Of a stretch of DNA of 64,000 nucleotides, positions 32,959-40,921 are shown piece by piece. Below the pieces are notes generated by a model that was given only the letters and a program-made list of their open reading frames with translations, was not told the origin of the DNA and searched no databases. The DNA comes from Armatimonadetes bacterium UBA5352. Lineage in GTDB: Bacteria > Armatimonadota > Zipacnadia > Zipacnadales > UBA5352. A program made the position numbers and the translations under genes. Location: the NCBI GenBank assembly GCA_002411015.1, contig DHPY01000074.1:16595-80594 (forward strand), written 5' to 3'. Every line of letters begins with the position of its first letter. The stretch's first letter is position 1.

Positions 32959-33969
32959 TCACGGCTCCACGATCGCGCGCAGCATATCCTCCGGGCGCGA
33001 CGCGGTGGCCTCCATCGCCTCGGCAGTCTGCTCCAGCGAGTAGCGCCGCACAGGCAGCGCGCGCAGGTCCGCCCTGCCCGACGCGATCAGGCCGAGCGCT
33101 TCATCGAGCGTGTCCCGCGAGCGGCGGGAGAAGATGACGGTCAGCTCCCGGCGGCGTGGGATCGTCGAGTCAAAACGCACCTCATCCGGGTGCGGGATGC
33201 CGACCACGACCACCCGTCCGGCGGGGCGCGTGAGCCGCATCCCCTGCTCGACCGCGGCGCTGTCGCCGGAGCACTCGAAGGTCACATCCGCCTCCACCCC
33301 CTGCTCCAGCAACTCCTCGTACGATGCGCCGAGCGGCGCTGCGCCGAGGCTCGCGGGCCACTCGCGCCTCGCCGCGATCGGCTCCGCGAGCGCGATCTCC
33401 GTGACGCCGCGCGCCATCACCGCGAGCAGCGTGCACATCCCGATCGTGCCCGCTCCGAGGATCGCGACCCGATCGCCGGGCCTCGCGGCGGAGAGACGGG
33501 CGGCGTGGATGCCCACTCCGAGCGGCTCGATCAGCGCGCCCTCGATGAAGCTCGCGCCCGCAGGCAGCGCGCGCACGGCGAACGCCGGGCAGGCGATGTA
33601 CTCCGCCAGGGCCCCGTCGCGCTGCGGGAAGCTCGGGAAGATCACGTTGCGGCAGAGGTTCTCGTGGCCGCCACGGCAGAGGTCGCACTCCCCGCAGTGC
33701 CAGCTTGGCTCCACGGCGACGGGCGTGCCGACCGCGGGGCCTATCACGCCCTTGCCGAGCGCCGCGACCTCCCCGGAGAACTCGTGGCCCTGGATCATCG
33801 GGTGATCGGGCGCCACGCCGCTGGCGTGACCGTCCTGGTAGAGGCGCAGGTCGGAGGGGCAGATTGCCACCGCGCGCACGCGCACGAGCACCTCCCCCGG
33901 CCCTGCCTCCGGTGTCGGCGCCTCATCCACGTGCACATCCCTTGCAGCATGAAGCCGCGCTGCCCGCAC
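32959..33969 (-). CDS. Zinc-dependent medium-chain alcohol/polyol dehydrogenase
   Basis: The 336-residue protein belongs to the MDR superfamily. The catalytic zinc region has CPSDLRLY and the GHE motif (IQGHEFSGEV). The structural zinc loop is CGECDLCRGGHENLC with four cysteines. The NAD(P)-binding Rossmann motif is VAILGAGTIGMCTLLA. The EPLGVGIHAARL block is typical of sorbitol/threonine/L-iditol dehydrogenase-like enzymes. It oxidises a secondary alcohol or polyol; the substrate is unknown. I start at GTG 33969 because GGAG lies nine bases upstream and the N-terminus (MRAARLH...) then matches the family. TTG 33975 is less likely. It is convergent with the histidine kinase and divergent from gcvT. 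Confidence 0.92.
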   Translation of the reverse strand: MRAARLHAARDVHVDEAPTPEAGPGEVLVRVRAVAICPSDLRLYQDGHASGVAPDHPMIQGHEFSGEVAALGKGVIGPAVGTPVAVEPSWHCGECDLCRGGHENLCRNVIFPSFPQRDGALAEYIACPAFAVRALPAGASFIEGALIEPLGVGIHAARLSAARPGDRVAILGAGTIGMCTLLAVMARGVTEIALAEPIAARREWPASLGAAPLGASYEELLEQGVEADVTFECSGDSAAVEQGMRLTRPAGRVVVVGIPHPDEVRFDSTIPRRRELTVIFSRRSRDTLDEALGLIASGRADLRALPVRRYSLEQTAEAMEATASRPEDMLRAIVEP

Positions 33970-34045
33970 GAGCAATCACTCCGTTCCCTGCGTCTGAGTT
34001 CGGGGTGGCTCTTCCCTGACGGCGCCCGCGCATCCTCCTCGGCAT

Positions 34046-34097
34046 GGGCCGACCTCGCGGCTCGCTCCTTCGTCGCGACCGCTCGTGCGGCCCCTCC
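34046..34097 (+). repeat. Single copy of a GGGCC...GGCCCCTCC interspersed repeat
   Basis: The 52-bp element starts GGGCCGACCTCGCG and ends CGCTCGTGCGGCCCCTCC. Two further copies, in opposite orientations, lie at 51816-51866 and 51895-51944; the ends are conserved and the centres vary. It sits in the 262-bp divergent gap ahead of gcvT. I see no glycine riboswitch in that gap. Confidence 0.65.
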
Positions 34098-34231
34098 CGC
34101 TCGTGCACCACGCGGCCCGCACTCCCGGGTGGCAGGTTCCGCGCGCCCCCGCATGGAATAGAGCGAGGGATAGACGCAGCGGGCGAAGAAGAGCCCTGTG
34201 GCGATGAGCATAGCCGTGCAAGGCAGATGAG

Positions 34232-35437
34232 ATGATGAAAGCAACGGTTCTGACTGATGAGCACCGCGCCCTCGGTGCGCGGTTGGCTGAGTTTGCGGGC
34301 TGGGAGATGCCGCTGTGGTACGCGGGAGCGTCGCAGGAGCACACGGCAGTCCGACAGGCCGCCGGTCTCTTCGACATAGGGCACATGGGCGTGCTGGAGA
34401 TTGCGGGGGAGGATGCCGCGGAGTTCCTCGACGACGTGACGACCGCGCGGGCCTCGCAGCTTGAGGTTGGGCGCTGCCGTTACACCTTCCTGCTCGGCCA
34501 CGATGGCCTCCCGATAGACGACGTCATCATCTGCCCGATGGCGCCCGAGCGCTTCGTGATGGTCGTCAACGCCTCGAACGCCGATGCCGCGCGCGAGTGG
34601 CTGTCCGGTCTCGCGCAGGGGCGCACACCGCTCGGGGTCCACGATCCTGCGAGCGCGCGCGAGTTCGATCTCACGCTGCGCGAGTTGACCGCTCAGGCGC
34701 TTGGCGACGAGCGCCTGACCGGGATGGCGCTCCAGGGCCCGGACTCGCGCCGGCTGCTGGCGGGGCTGGTGGAGGCGCCGGTGGCACTGGACGCGATGTC
34801 GCGCTTCATGATGACCGAGGCGACCATGCTGGGCGCGCCCGCGCTGCTCTCACGCACAGGCTACACCGGCGAGGCGATCGGCTTCGAGTTGTTTGTGCCG
34901 GCAGGGGAGGCCGTGCGCGTCTGGCGGGCGTTGCTGGAGGCCGGCGCAACCCCGGCGGGCCTTGCGGCACGCGATTCGCTGCGCATTGAGGCGGGCCTGC
35001 CGCTCTTCGGGCATGAGCTGGTGGGGCGGCATGAGATCACGCCCTTCGGCGCGGGCTACGGGCGCTTCCTTGAGGCCGACAAGCCCTTCTTCGTCGGCGG
35101 CGAGGCGCTGTTGGCGCGCGAAGAAAGCCGCGGCTTCGAGGTCATCCGCTTCAGCCTCAACGAACCCGGCGCCCGGGCGATCCGCGCGGACGATCCGGTC
35201 GGCTCAGGCCGCGGGCAGATGATCGGCTGGGTGACAAGCTGTGCGCTGGCGGGAGAGCTGCAGTGCGGGATGGCATGGATCGACCGCAAGCTCGCGCGCG
35301 AGGGCTCGGAGCTGCTGCTCTACCCCGCGCGGCACCTTGAGCGCGCGGCCGACACGCGTGATGTCGCGGCGTTGAAGCCGGGCGATCACCTTCCGATGCA
35401 CGAGACGGCGACGGTCCTGACACGTTTCCGCAGATAG
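34232..35437 (+). CDS. gcvT: Glycine cleavage system T protein (aminomethyltransferase)
   Basis: The 401-residue protein is the tetrahydrofolate-dependent component that releases ammonia and forms 5,10-methylenetetrahydrofolate from the aminomethyl-lipoyl H protein. Conserved pieces are FAGWEMPLWYAGASQEHTAVRQAAGLFDIGHMG, the folate-binding region DDVIICPM and VVNASNADAAREWL, LQGPDSRRLL, SRTGYTGEAIGFELFVP, GLAARDSLRIEAGLPLFGHEL and a C-terminal domain with IGWVTSCAL. Length is slightly above the usual 360-370, with the extra residues mostly C-terminal. The start is ATG 34232, with AAGG upstream. It is the first gene of the gcvT-H-PA-PB operon; gcvH begins 13 bp after its stop. Confidence 0.95.
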   Translation: MMKATVLTDEHRALGARLAEFAGWEMPLWYAGASQEHTAVRQAAGLFDIGHMGVLEIAGEDAAEFLDDVTTARASQLEVGRCRYTFLLGHDGLPIDDVIICPMAPERFVMVVNASNADAAREWLSGLAQGRTPLGVHDPASAREFDLTLRELTAQALGDERLTGMALQGPDSRRLLAGLVEAPVALDAMSRFMMTEATMLGAPALLSRTGYTGEAIGFELFVPAGEAVRVWRALLEAGATPAGLAARDSLRIEAGLPLFGHELVGRHEITPFGAGYGRFLEADKPFFVGGEALLAREESRGFEVIRFSLNEPGARAIRADDPVGSGRGQMIGWVTSCALAGELQCGMAWIDRKLAREGSELLLYPARHLERAADTRDVAALKPGDHLPMHETATVLTRFRR

Positions 35438-35450
35438 AGGAGGAACTCAG

Positions 35451-35834
35451 ATGGAGCTTCCGAACGATCGCAGGTATACGCAGTCGCATGAGTGGGCGAA
35501 GCTGGACGGCGATGTGGTGCGCGTGGGGATCACGGAATTCGCAGTGGAGCAGCTCGGTGACATCATCTTCCTCGACCTTCCGGAGGTCGGCACCGCGGTC
35601 CGCGCGGGCGCCGCGTTCGGTGAGATCGAGAGCGTCAAGGCTGTCTCCGACCTGATCTCGCCAGTGACCGGAGAGGTGCGCGAGGTCAATGAGAAGCTGA
35701 TGGACGACCTCGACGCCTTCGCCGACGACCCGTGGGAGGCCGGGTGGATGATCGTGGTGGCGCCGGAGGACCCGTCGGAGCTGGATGGCCTGCTCGACGC
35801 CGATGGCTACGCTGCCAAGGCTGAGGAGGCGTGA
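35451..35834 (+). CDS. gcvH: Glycine cleavage system H protein
   Basis: The 127-residue lipoyl carrier shuttles the aminomethyl group between the P, T and L proteins. The lipoylation site is Lys63 in GEIESVKAVSDLISPVTGEV, exactly as in the family. N-terminal YTQSHEWAKLDGDVVRVGIT and C-terminal DPWEAGWMIVV complete the signature. GGAGG precedes the ATG. Its stop overlaps a possible GTG start of gcvPA, and GGAGG inside its last codons serves the gcvPA ATG at 35837. Confidence 0.97.
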   Translation: MELPNDRRYTQSHEWAKLDGDVVRVGITEFAVEQLGDIIFLDLPEVGTAVRAGAAFGEIESVKAVSDLISPVTGEVREVNEKLMDDLDAFADDPWEAGWMIVVAPEDPSELDGLLDADGYAAKAEEA

Positions 35835-35836
35835 CG

Positions 35837-37192
35837 ATGCCAGGAACGCCGCACTCAGACCGCGACCGGCGGGAGATGCTGGCGGCGCTCGGCATCGACG
35901 CGGCCGATGCGCTCTTCGCGGACATCCCGCAGAGCCTTCGCGCGACGGCGATGCCGGAGCTGCCGCCGCCGCTCACGGAGATGGAGCTGCGCGACGAGGC
36001 GCGACGGGTCAGCGACCTCAACCGCAACCTCGATGACCTGGTCTGCTTCGCGGGAGGCGGGATCTACGATCGCTTCATCCCGGCGATCGTCGGCAGCGTC
36101 GCGAGCCGGCCGGAGTTCGTCACGCCCTACACGCCCTACCAGCCGGAGGCCTCGCAGGGCACCCTCGAGGCGATCTTCGAGTACCAGACGATGATCAGCG
36201 AGCTCACGGCGCTGCCGGTGGCGAATGCGTCGCTCTACGATGGCGCGACCGCGATGGGCGAGGCGGTGCTGATGGCTGCCGACGCCACCGGCCGCTCACG
36301 AGCGCTGATGGCGGGCGCACTCGCCCCGGCCGCACGCCAGGCCACGCGCACCTACGCCGAGGCCAGCGGCGTGCAGATCGCCGAGGTCCCGTGGGATGAC
36401 GCGAGCGGCCAGACCGACCTTGGCGCGCTCGCGGAGATGCTGGGCGATGACGTCGCCTGCGTCGCGCTGCAGCAGCCGAACTACTTCGGCTGCCTCGAGG
36501 AGATGGCGGAAGCATCCTGGCTGGCACACGAGGCGGGGGCGCTGTTCATCGCGATGGTTGAGCCGATCTCGCTGGGCGTGCTGGCGCCTCCGGGGGAGTA
36601 TGCCGCCGACATCGCGGTGGGTGAGGGGCAGCCGCTCGGGCTGCCGCCAGGCTTCGGCGGACCGCTGCTCGGCATGTTCGCCTGCACCGAGCAGCACCTG
36701 CGGCGGATGCCCGGGCGCGTCGTCGGGCGGAGCGTTGACGCGGACGGCAAGGTCGCGTATTGCCTGACGCTGCAGACGCGCGAGCAGCACATCCGCCGCG
36801 CACGCGCGACCAGCAACATCTGCACGAATGAGGGCCTGTGCGCGCTGGCCGCGTCGGTCTACCTCGCCGCGATGGGCCCACAGGGGCTGCGCGAGGCGGC
36901 GCTGCTCGGCGCAGAGCGCGCGCATGAACTGCAGGAGGCGATGGCCGATTCCGGCCTGCAGCCGCGCTTTGGTGGCGCGTTCCTGAACGAGTTCGCCCTG
37001 CGCCTGCCGGGCGATGCCGAGGCCACCGTGCGCGCGCTCTGCGAAGACGGTTGGCTGGTCGGGCCGACGCTCGGCCGCGACTACCCGGAGTTGAGCGACT
37101 GCGTGCTCGTCGCCGCCACGGAGCGGCGCACGCGTGAGGAGATCGCGGGCCTCGCCGAGGCGCTCCAGCGCGCGGCCCGTCCGGAGGATTGA
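35837..37192 (+). CDS. gcvPA: Glycine dehydrogenase (decarboxylating) subunit 1
   Basis: The 451-residue protein is the first half of the two-subunit glycine decarboxylase. It has FAGGGIYDRFIPAIVGS, RPEFVTPYTPYQPEASQGTLEAIFEYQTMISELTALPVANASLYDGATA, QQPNYFGCLE and the RARATSNICTNEGLCALAASVYLA block. The PLP lysine is supplied by subunit 2. The start at ATG 35837 has GGAGG seven bases upstream; GTG 35831 is less well placed. It is separated by 3 bp from gcvPB. Confidence 0.95.
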   Translation: MPGTPHSDRDRREMLAALGIDAADALFADIPQSLRATAMPELPPPLTEMELRDEARRVSDLNRNLDDLVCFAGGGIYDRFIPAIVGSVASRPEFVTPYTPYQPEASQGTLEAIFEYQTMISELTALPVANASLYDGATAMGEAVLMAADATGRSRALMAGALAPAARQATRTYAEASGVQIAEVPWDDASGQTDLGALAEMLGDDVACVALQQPNYFGCLEEMAEASWLAHEAGALFIAMVEPISLGVLAPPGEYAADIAVGEGQPLGLPPGFGGPLLGMFACTEQHLRRMPGRVVGRSVDADGKVAYCLTLQTREQHIRRARATSNICTNEGLCALAASVYLAAMGPQGLREAALLGAERAHELQEAMADSGLQPRFGGAFLNEFALRLPGDAEATVRALCEDGWLVGPTLGRDYPELSDCVLVAATERRTREEIAGLAEALQRAARPED

Positions 37193-37195
37193 CCG

Positions 37196-38668
37196 ATGGC
37201 TGAGCCGACGCTGTTCGACCTGTCACAGCCCGGGAAGCGCTGCATCACGATGCCGCAGCCTGCGCGGGCGCCGGAGCAGTATCTGCCCGAGGGGCAACTG
37301 CGCGCGGAGCCGCCGGCGCTGCCGGAGGTGAGCGAGCCGGAGATCGCGCGACACTACGCGCGCCTCGCCGCGTGGAACTTCAACGTGGACCGCAACTTCT
37401 ACCCGCTCGGCTCCTGTACGATGAAGTACAACCCGCGCGCGAGCGAGGCGATCGCCGCTGAGCCCGGCTGGGCGCGGCTGCACCCGGCGACCCCGGAGGA
37501 GTGCATGCAGGGGGCGCTGCGGCTCATGCGCGACCTGGAGACGTGGCTCGCCGCGATCCTCGGGATGGACGCGGTCTCCCTCCAGCCCCCCGCCGGCGCC
37601 GCGGGCGAGTTCACATCGCTGCGCGTCTTCCGCGCATGGCACGATTCGCACGGCGACACCGCGAGGAGGCGCGTGATCGTGCCCGACACCGCGCATGGCA
37701 CCAACCCCGCATCAGTCGCGCGCTGCGGTTGGGACGTCACGGTGCTGACCTCCGATGAGGAGGGGCGAGTCTCGCCCGACGCGCTGAGAGACGTGCTGGG
37801 CGACGACGTCGCGGCGATCATGCTCACCAACCCGAACACCCTGGGGCTGTTCGAGACGCATGTGCTGGAGATCGCCGAGATGGCACATGAGGCCGGCGCG
37901 CTCATGTACTGCGATGGCGCGAACCTCAACGCGCTCCTCGGCCACGCGCGCCCCGGCGACATGGGCTTCGACGCCGTGCACGTGAATCTGCACAAGACCT
38001 TCTCCACGCCCCACGGAGGCGGCGGGCCCGGCTCAGGGCCAATCGCGGTGGTCGCGAAGCTCGAGCCCTTCCTGCCGGCTCCGCGAGTACGGCGTGCGGG
38101 CGAGGGCACCCGCACCACGGGTGGCGAGGGTGCGCTGGAGTGGGACTGGGACCGGCCGCAGAGCATCGGCAAGGTGCAGGCGTGGTTCGGCAACTTCCTC
38201 GTGGCGGTGCGCGCGTGGGCCTACATCCGCTCGATGGGCGCGGAGGGCCTGCGGCAGGCCACCGAGGACGCGGTGCTGGCCGCCAACTACATCCGCCGGG
38301 CGCTGGAGGGCGAGCTTGACCTGCCCTACCCGGCGACCTGCATGCACGAATGCGTGTTCTCCGCGAAGACGCTTGCCGATGAGCGTGGCGTCCACGCGGC
38401 GGATATCGCGAAGCGCCTGCTCGACTACGGCATCCATCCGCCGACGATGTACTTCCCGCTGATCGTCGAGGAGGCGCTGATGATCGAGCCGACCGAGACC
38501 GAGTCGAAGGCGACGCTCGACCAGTTCATCGCGGCCATGCGCGAGATACTGCGCGACGCGGCCGAGCAGCCTGATCTGCTGCACGAGGCGCCTCACACGA
38601 CGCCGGTCCGGCGCGTGGACGAGGTCAACGCGGCTCGTAAGCCGGTGCTGAGGTGGCAGAAGACGTAG
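37196..38668 (+). CDS. gcvPB: Glycine dehydrogenase (decarboxylating) subunit 2
   Basis: The 490-residue PLP-binding subunit decarboxylates glycine and transfers the aminomethyl group to lipoyl-H protein. The PLP lysine is Lys267 in HVNLHKTFSTPHGGGGPG. Other family blocks are NFYPLGSCTMKYNPR, LQPPAGAAGEFTSL, DTAHGTNPASVARCGW and TNPNTLGLFE. Its start follows the gcvPA stop by 3 bp. With gcvT, gcvH and gcvPA it forms a complete P-T-H set; the dihydrolipoyl dehydrogenase (L protein) is not in the window. It ends 70 bp before the secreted glycoside-hydrolase-like gene. Confidence 0.96.
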   Translation: MAEPTLFDLSQPGKRCITMPQPARAPEQYLPEGQLRAEPPALPEVSEPEIARHYARLAAWNFNVDRNFYPLGSCTMKYNPRASEAIAAEPGWARLHPATPEECMQGALRLMRDLETWLAAILGMDAVSLQPPAGAAGEFTSLRVFRAWHDSHGDTARRRVIVPDTAHGTNPASVARCGWDVTVLTSDEEGRVSPDALRDVLGDDVAAIMLTNPNTLGLFETHVLEIAEMAHEAGALMYCDGANLNALLGHARPGDMGFDAVHVNLHKTFSTPHGGGGPGSGPIAVVAKLEPFLPAPRVRRAGEGTRTTGGEGALEWDWDRPQSIGKVQAWFGNFLVAVRAWAYIRSMGAEGLRQATEDAVLAANYIRRALEGELDLPYPATCMHECVFSAKTLADERGVHAADIAKRLLDYGIHPPTMYFPLIVEEALMIEPTETESKATLDQFIAAMREILRDAAEQPDLLHEAPHTTPVRRVDEVNAARKPVLRWQKT

Positions 38669-38738
38669 GCGGCGCGCTCACCAGCCGCGCACAGATCAGC
38701 CGATCCGAGTTCATGTCTCTCTCGCCGGAGGACGGAAG

Positions 38739-40886
38739 ATGAGGTGCGTGATGGCAATGATCCAGTGCAGTCTGCTGCTGGCAGCGGCGGCATCGTCACT
38801 CGTGGTCGGTCAGGCCGAGGCACAGCAACTCCCCCTGGAGCAGCTTCGCGAGGTGCGGCGGGAGCTTGCGCACCAGCCGCGCGGGATCATCGCGAACAAC
38901 GACGGCTGCGACTGCCTCTACTACCCGAAGGACCGGGAGATCAGCGTCCAGAACTTCCTCGACCTCCGCACGACTGCACTCGCGGACTCGCAGGTCTCCA
39001 GCGTCGCCTACACCACGATCAGCTCCGGCTTCAGCTTCTTCACGCACGACACGAATGTCGGCACGGTGCTCACGCGCGAGCCGGAGGACTTCGGCCTTCT
39101 CCCGAACACGCGCAACGCCACGCAGCCGCTCATCGACCTCGGCTCCGATTGCCTGAAGAGCGTGCTGGACTTCTGCCACGCCAACGGCATGGAGTGCTTC
39201 TGGTCGATGCGCATGAACGACACGCATGATGTCGCGTGGGCGCCGGACAAGCCCTACCTTCTCTACCCGCCACTGAAGGAGGAGCACCCGGAGTGGCTCG
39301 TCGGCGCTCCGGATCGCCGCGGGCCGGTCGGCCGGTGGAGCTCCGTGAACTACGCCCTCGAAGAGGTCCGGGATCTCGCATTCGGCTACCTCGAGGAGGT
39401 CTGCCGCAACTACGACGTGGATGGCATTGAGCTCGACTTCCTCCGCCACCTCTGCTACTTCGCGAGCGTCGCGAGCGGCGGCGTTGCCACGGAGGAAGAG
39501 GTCGAGGCGATGACCGGGTTGATGCGCCGCGTCCGCGCGATGACCGAAGAGGTGGGCCTGGAGCGCGGGCGGCCGATCCTCGTCTCCATGCGCGTGCCGG
39601 ACTCGGTCGAGATGTCGCGCGAGTGCGGGCTGGACATCGAGCGGTGGCTGGAAGAGGGGCTGCTGGATATCCTCATCACCAGCGACTACTTCCGCCTGAA
39701 CCCGTGGGAGTACAGCGTCGAGCTTGGCCAACGCTACGGCGTAGCGGTCTACCCGTGCCTGACCGACTCGCGGGTGACCGGCGAGACGCGCTACCGGCGC
39801 AAGTCTGCGGCGAGCTACCGCGGGCGCGCGATGAACGCCTGGGCGGCAGGCGCCGACGGCATGCACACCTTCAACCTCTTCAACCCGACCTCGGAGATCT
39901 TCCGGCAGGTGGGCGACCCGGCCTCCATGGCCACCCTTGACAAGCTCTACTACGCGACTGCGGTGGATGGCCTGGCCGACCGCTGGCTCGTTGGCGGGGA
40001 GCGCCATCGCACGCTGAGGATGCTCGCGCCCAGCCAGCCCGCAAGCATCAGCCCCGGCGCACCTGTGCGGATGGACATCATGATCGGTGAGGACTTCGCC
40101 CTCGCCCGCGAGCAGGGCGGCGAGCCGACTGTCACGCTGTCGCTTGAGCTGCCCGGCGTCAGCGATCCTGGTTCCGTGCATGCCGGCTTCAACGGCCATC
40201 CGCTGGAGGGCGGCACGATGGCGGACGGGTGGCTTGATCTCCCGCTGCAGGTCGAGTGGATCGAGCGGGGCAGGAACTCTGTGGAGGTCAGCCTGGACGA
40301 AAGCGCCGCTCCCGCCAAGGATGAGTGGAGGCTCGTGTGGGAGGCGACGGAGCGGCCGCAGGCGCCGTGGCATCGCGATCCGGGCTCCGCGCGCACTGAG
40401 GACGCGCTGCAGGATGGCGCGATGCTCATCGCCGACCGCGGCACCGTCTCCGGCGACTACCACTTCTTCCGCTACGACTGGGCGATTGCGCCCGAGGAGC
40501 AGACCGTGGTCGAGGCGCAGGCGAAGGTCATCTCCGGCGGGAGCTTCGTCATCGTGACGAACGGCAAGGCGCAGGAGCGCCTGGCGCTCTACCCCGACCA
40601 CATCGAGCTCTTCTTCAACACCGACATCCGCTACGACATGGACACCACCGACAACTTCCACAGCTACAGGATCGTCAGTGAGGGCGAGGACCTGAAGGTC
40701 TACGTGGACGGGGAGCTTCGCCTCGACGCCACCGGCCGCTTCGTGAAGGGCGGCACCGGCGCGAAGCAGCTTGCCTTCGGCGCGGCGAACAGCACCGACG
40801 TCGGTGAGGCGCTCTGGCGGAGCGTCCGCGCGCGCTTCGCCGGGCAGGCCTGCAGGGACATGCTCGTGACCGTGAACTACGAGTAG
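38739..40886 (+). CDS. Secreted glycoside-hydrolase-like TIM-barrel protein
   Basis: The 715-residue protein has a signal peptide (cleavage near AEAQQL). A barrel of about residues 40-410 resembles glycosyl-hydrolase-like families (GHL group). It contains GIIANNDGCDCLYY, ECFWSMRMNDTHD, the candidate acidic motif VDGIELDFLRH near 227 and LITSDYFRLNPWEYSVELGQRYGVAVYPCLTD. Residues about 545-700 form a beta-rich, concanavalin-like domain (GDYHFFRYDWAI, VYVDGELRLDATGRF), probably for carbohydrate binding. It is likely to hydrolyse a polysaccharide outside the cell. GGAGG sits seven bases before ATG 38739. It is the first of seven tightly spaced co-directional genes (38739-51038) that I read as one saccharide-catabolic operon. 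The exact family is uncertain. Confidence 0.75.
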   Translation: MRCVMAMIQCSLLLAAAASSLVVGQAEAQQLPLEQLREVRRELAHQPRGIIANNDGCDCLYYPKDREISVQNFLDLRTTALADSQVSSVAYTTISSGFSFFTHDTNVGTVLTREPEDFGLLPNTRNATQPLIDLGSDCLKSVLDFCHANGMECFWSMRMNDTHDVAWAPDKPYLLYPPLKEEHPEWLVGAPDRRGPVGRWSSVNYALEEVRDLAFGYLEEVCRNYDVDGIELDFLRHLCYFASVASGGVATEEEVEAMTGLMRRVRAMTEEVGLERGRPILVSMRVPDSVEMSRECGLDIERWLEEGLLDILITSDYFRLNPWEYSVELGQRYGVAVYPCLTDSRVTGETRYRRKSAASYRGRAMNAWAAGADGMHTFNLFNPTSEIFRQVGDPASMATLDKLYYATAVDGLADRWLVGGERHRTLRMLAPSQPASISPGAPVRMDIMIGEDFALAREQGGEPTVTLSLELPGVSDPGSVHAGFNGHPLEGGTMADGWLDLPLQVEWIERGRNSVEVSLDESAAPAKDEWRLVWEATERPQAPWHRDPGSARTEDALQDGAMLIADRGTVSGDYHFFRYDWAIAPEEQTVVEAQAKVISGGSFVIVTNGKAQERLALYPDHIELFFNTDIRYDMDTTDNFHSYRIVSEGEDLKVYVDGELRLDATGRFVKGGTGAKQLAFGAANSTDVGEALWRSVRARFAGQACRDMLVTVNYE

Positions 40887-40921
40887 TTCGGGGGCGCGGA
40901 CAATGCATCTTGAGAGGAACG

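Noticed and set aside
33970..34231. Glycine riboswitch ahead of gcvT
   Set aside because: I looked for the paired aptamer cores expected there and saw none. The gap mainly holds the 52-bp repeat.
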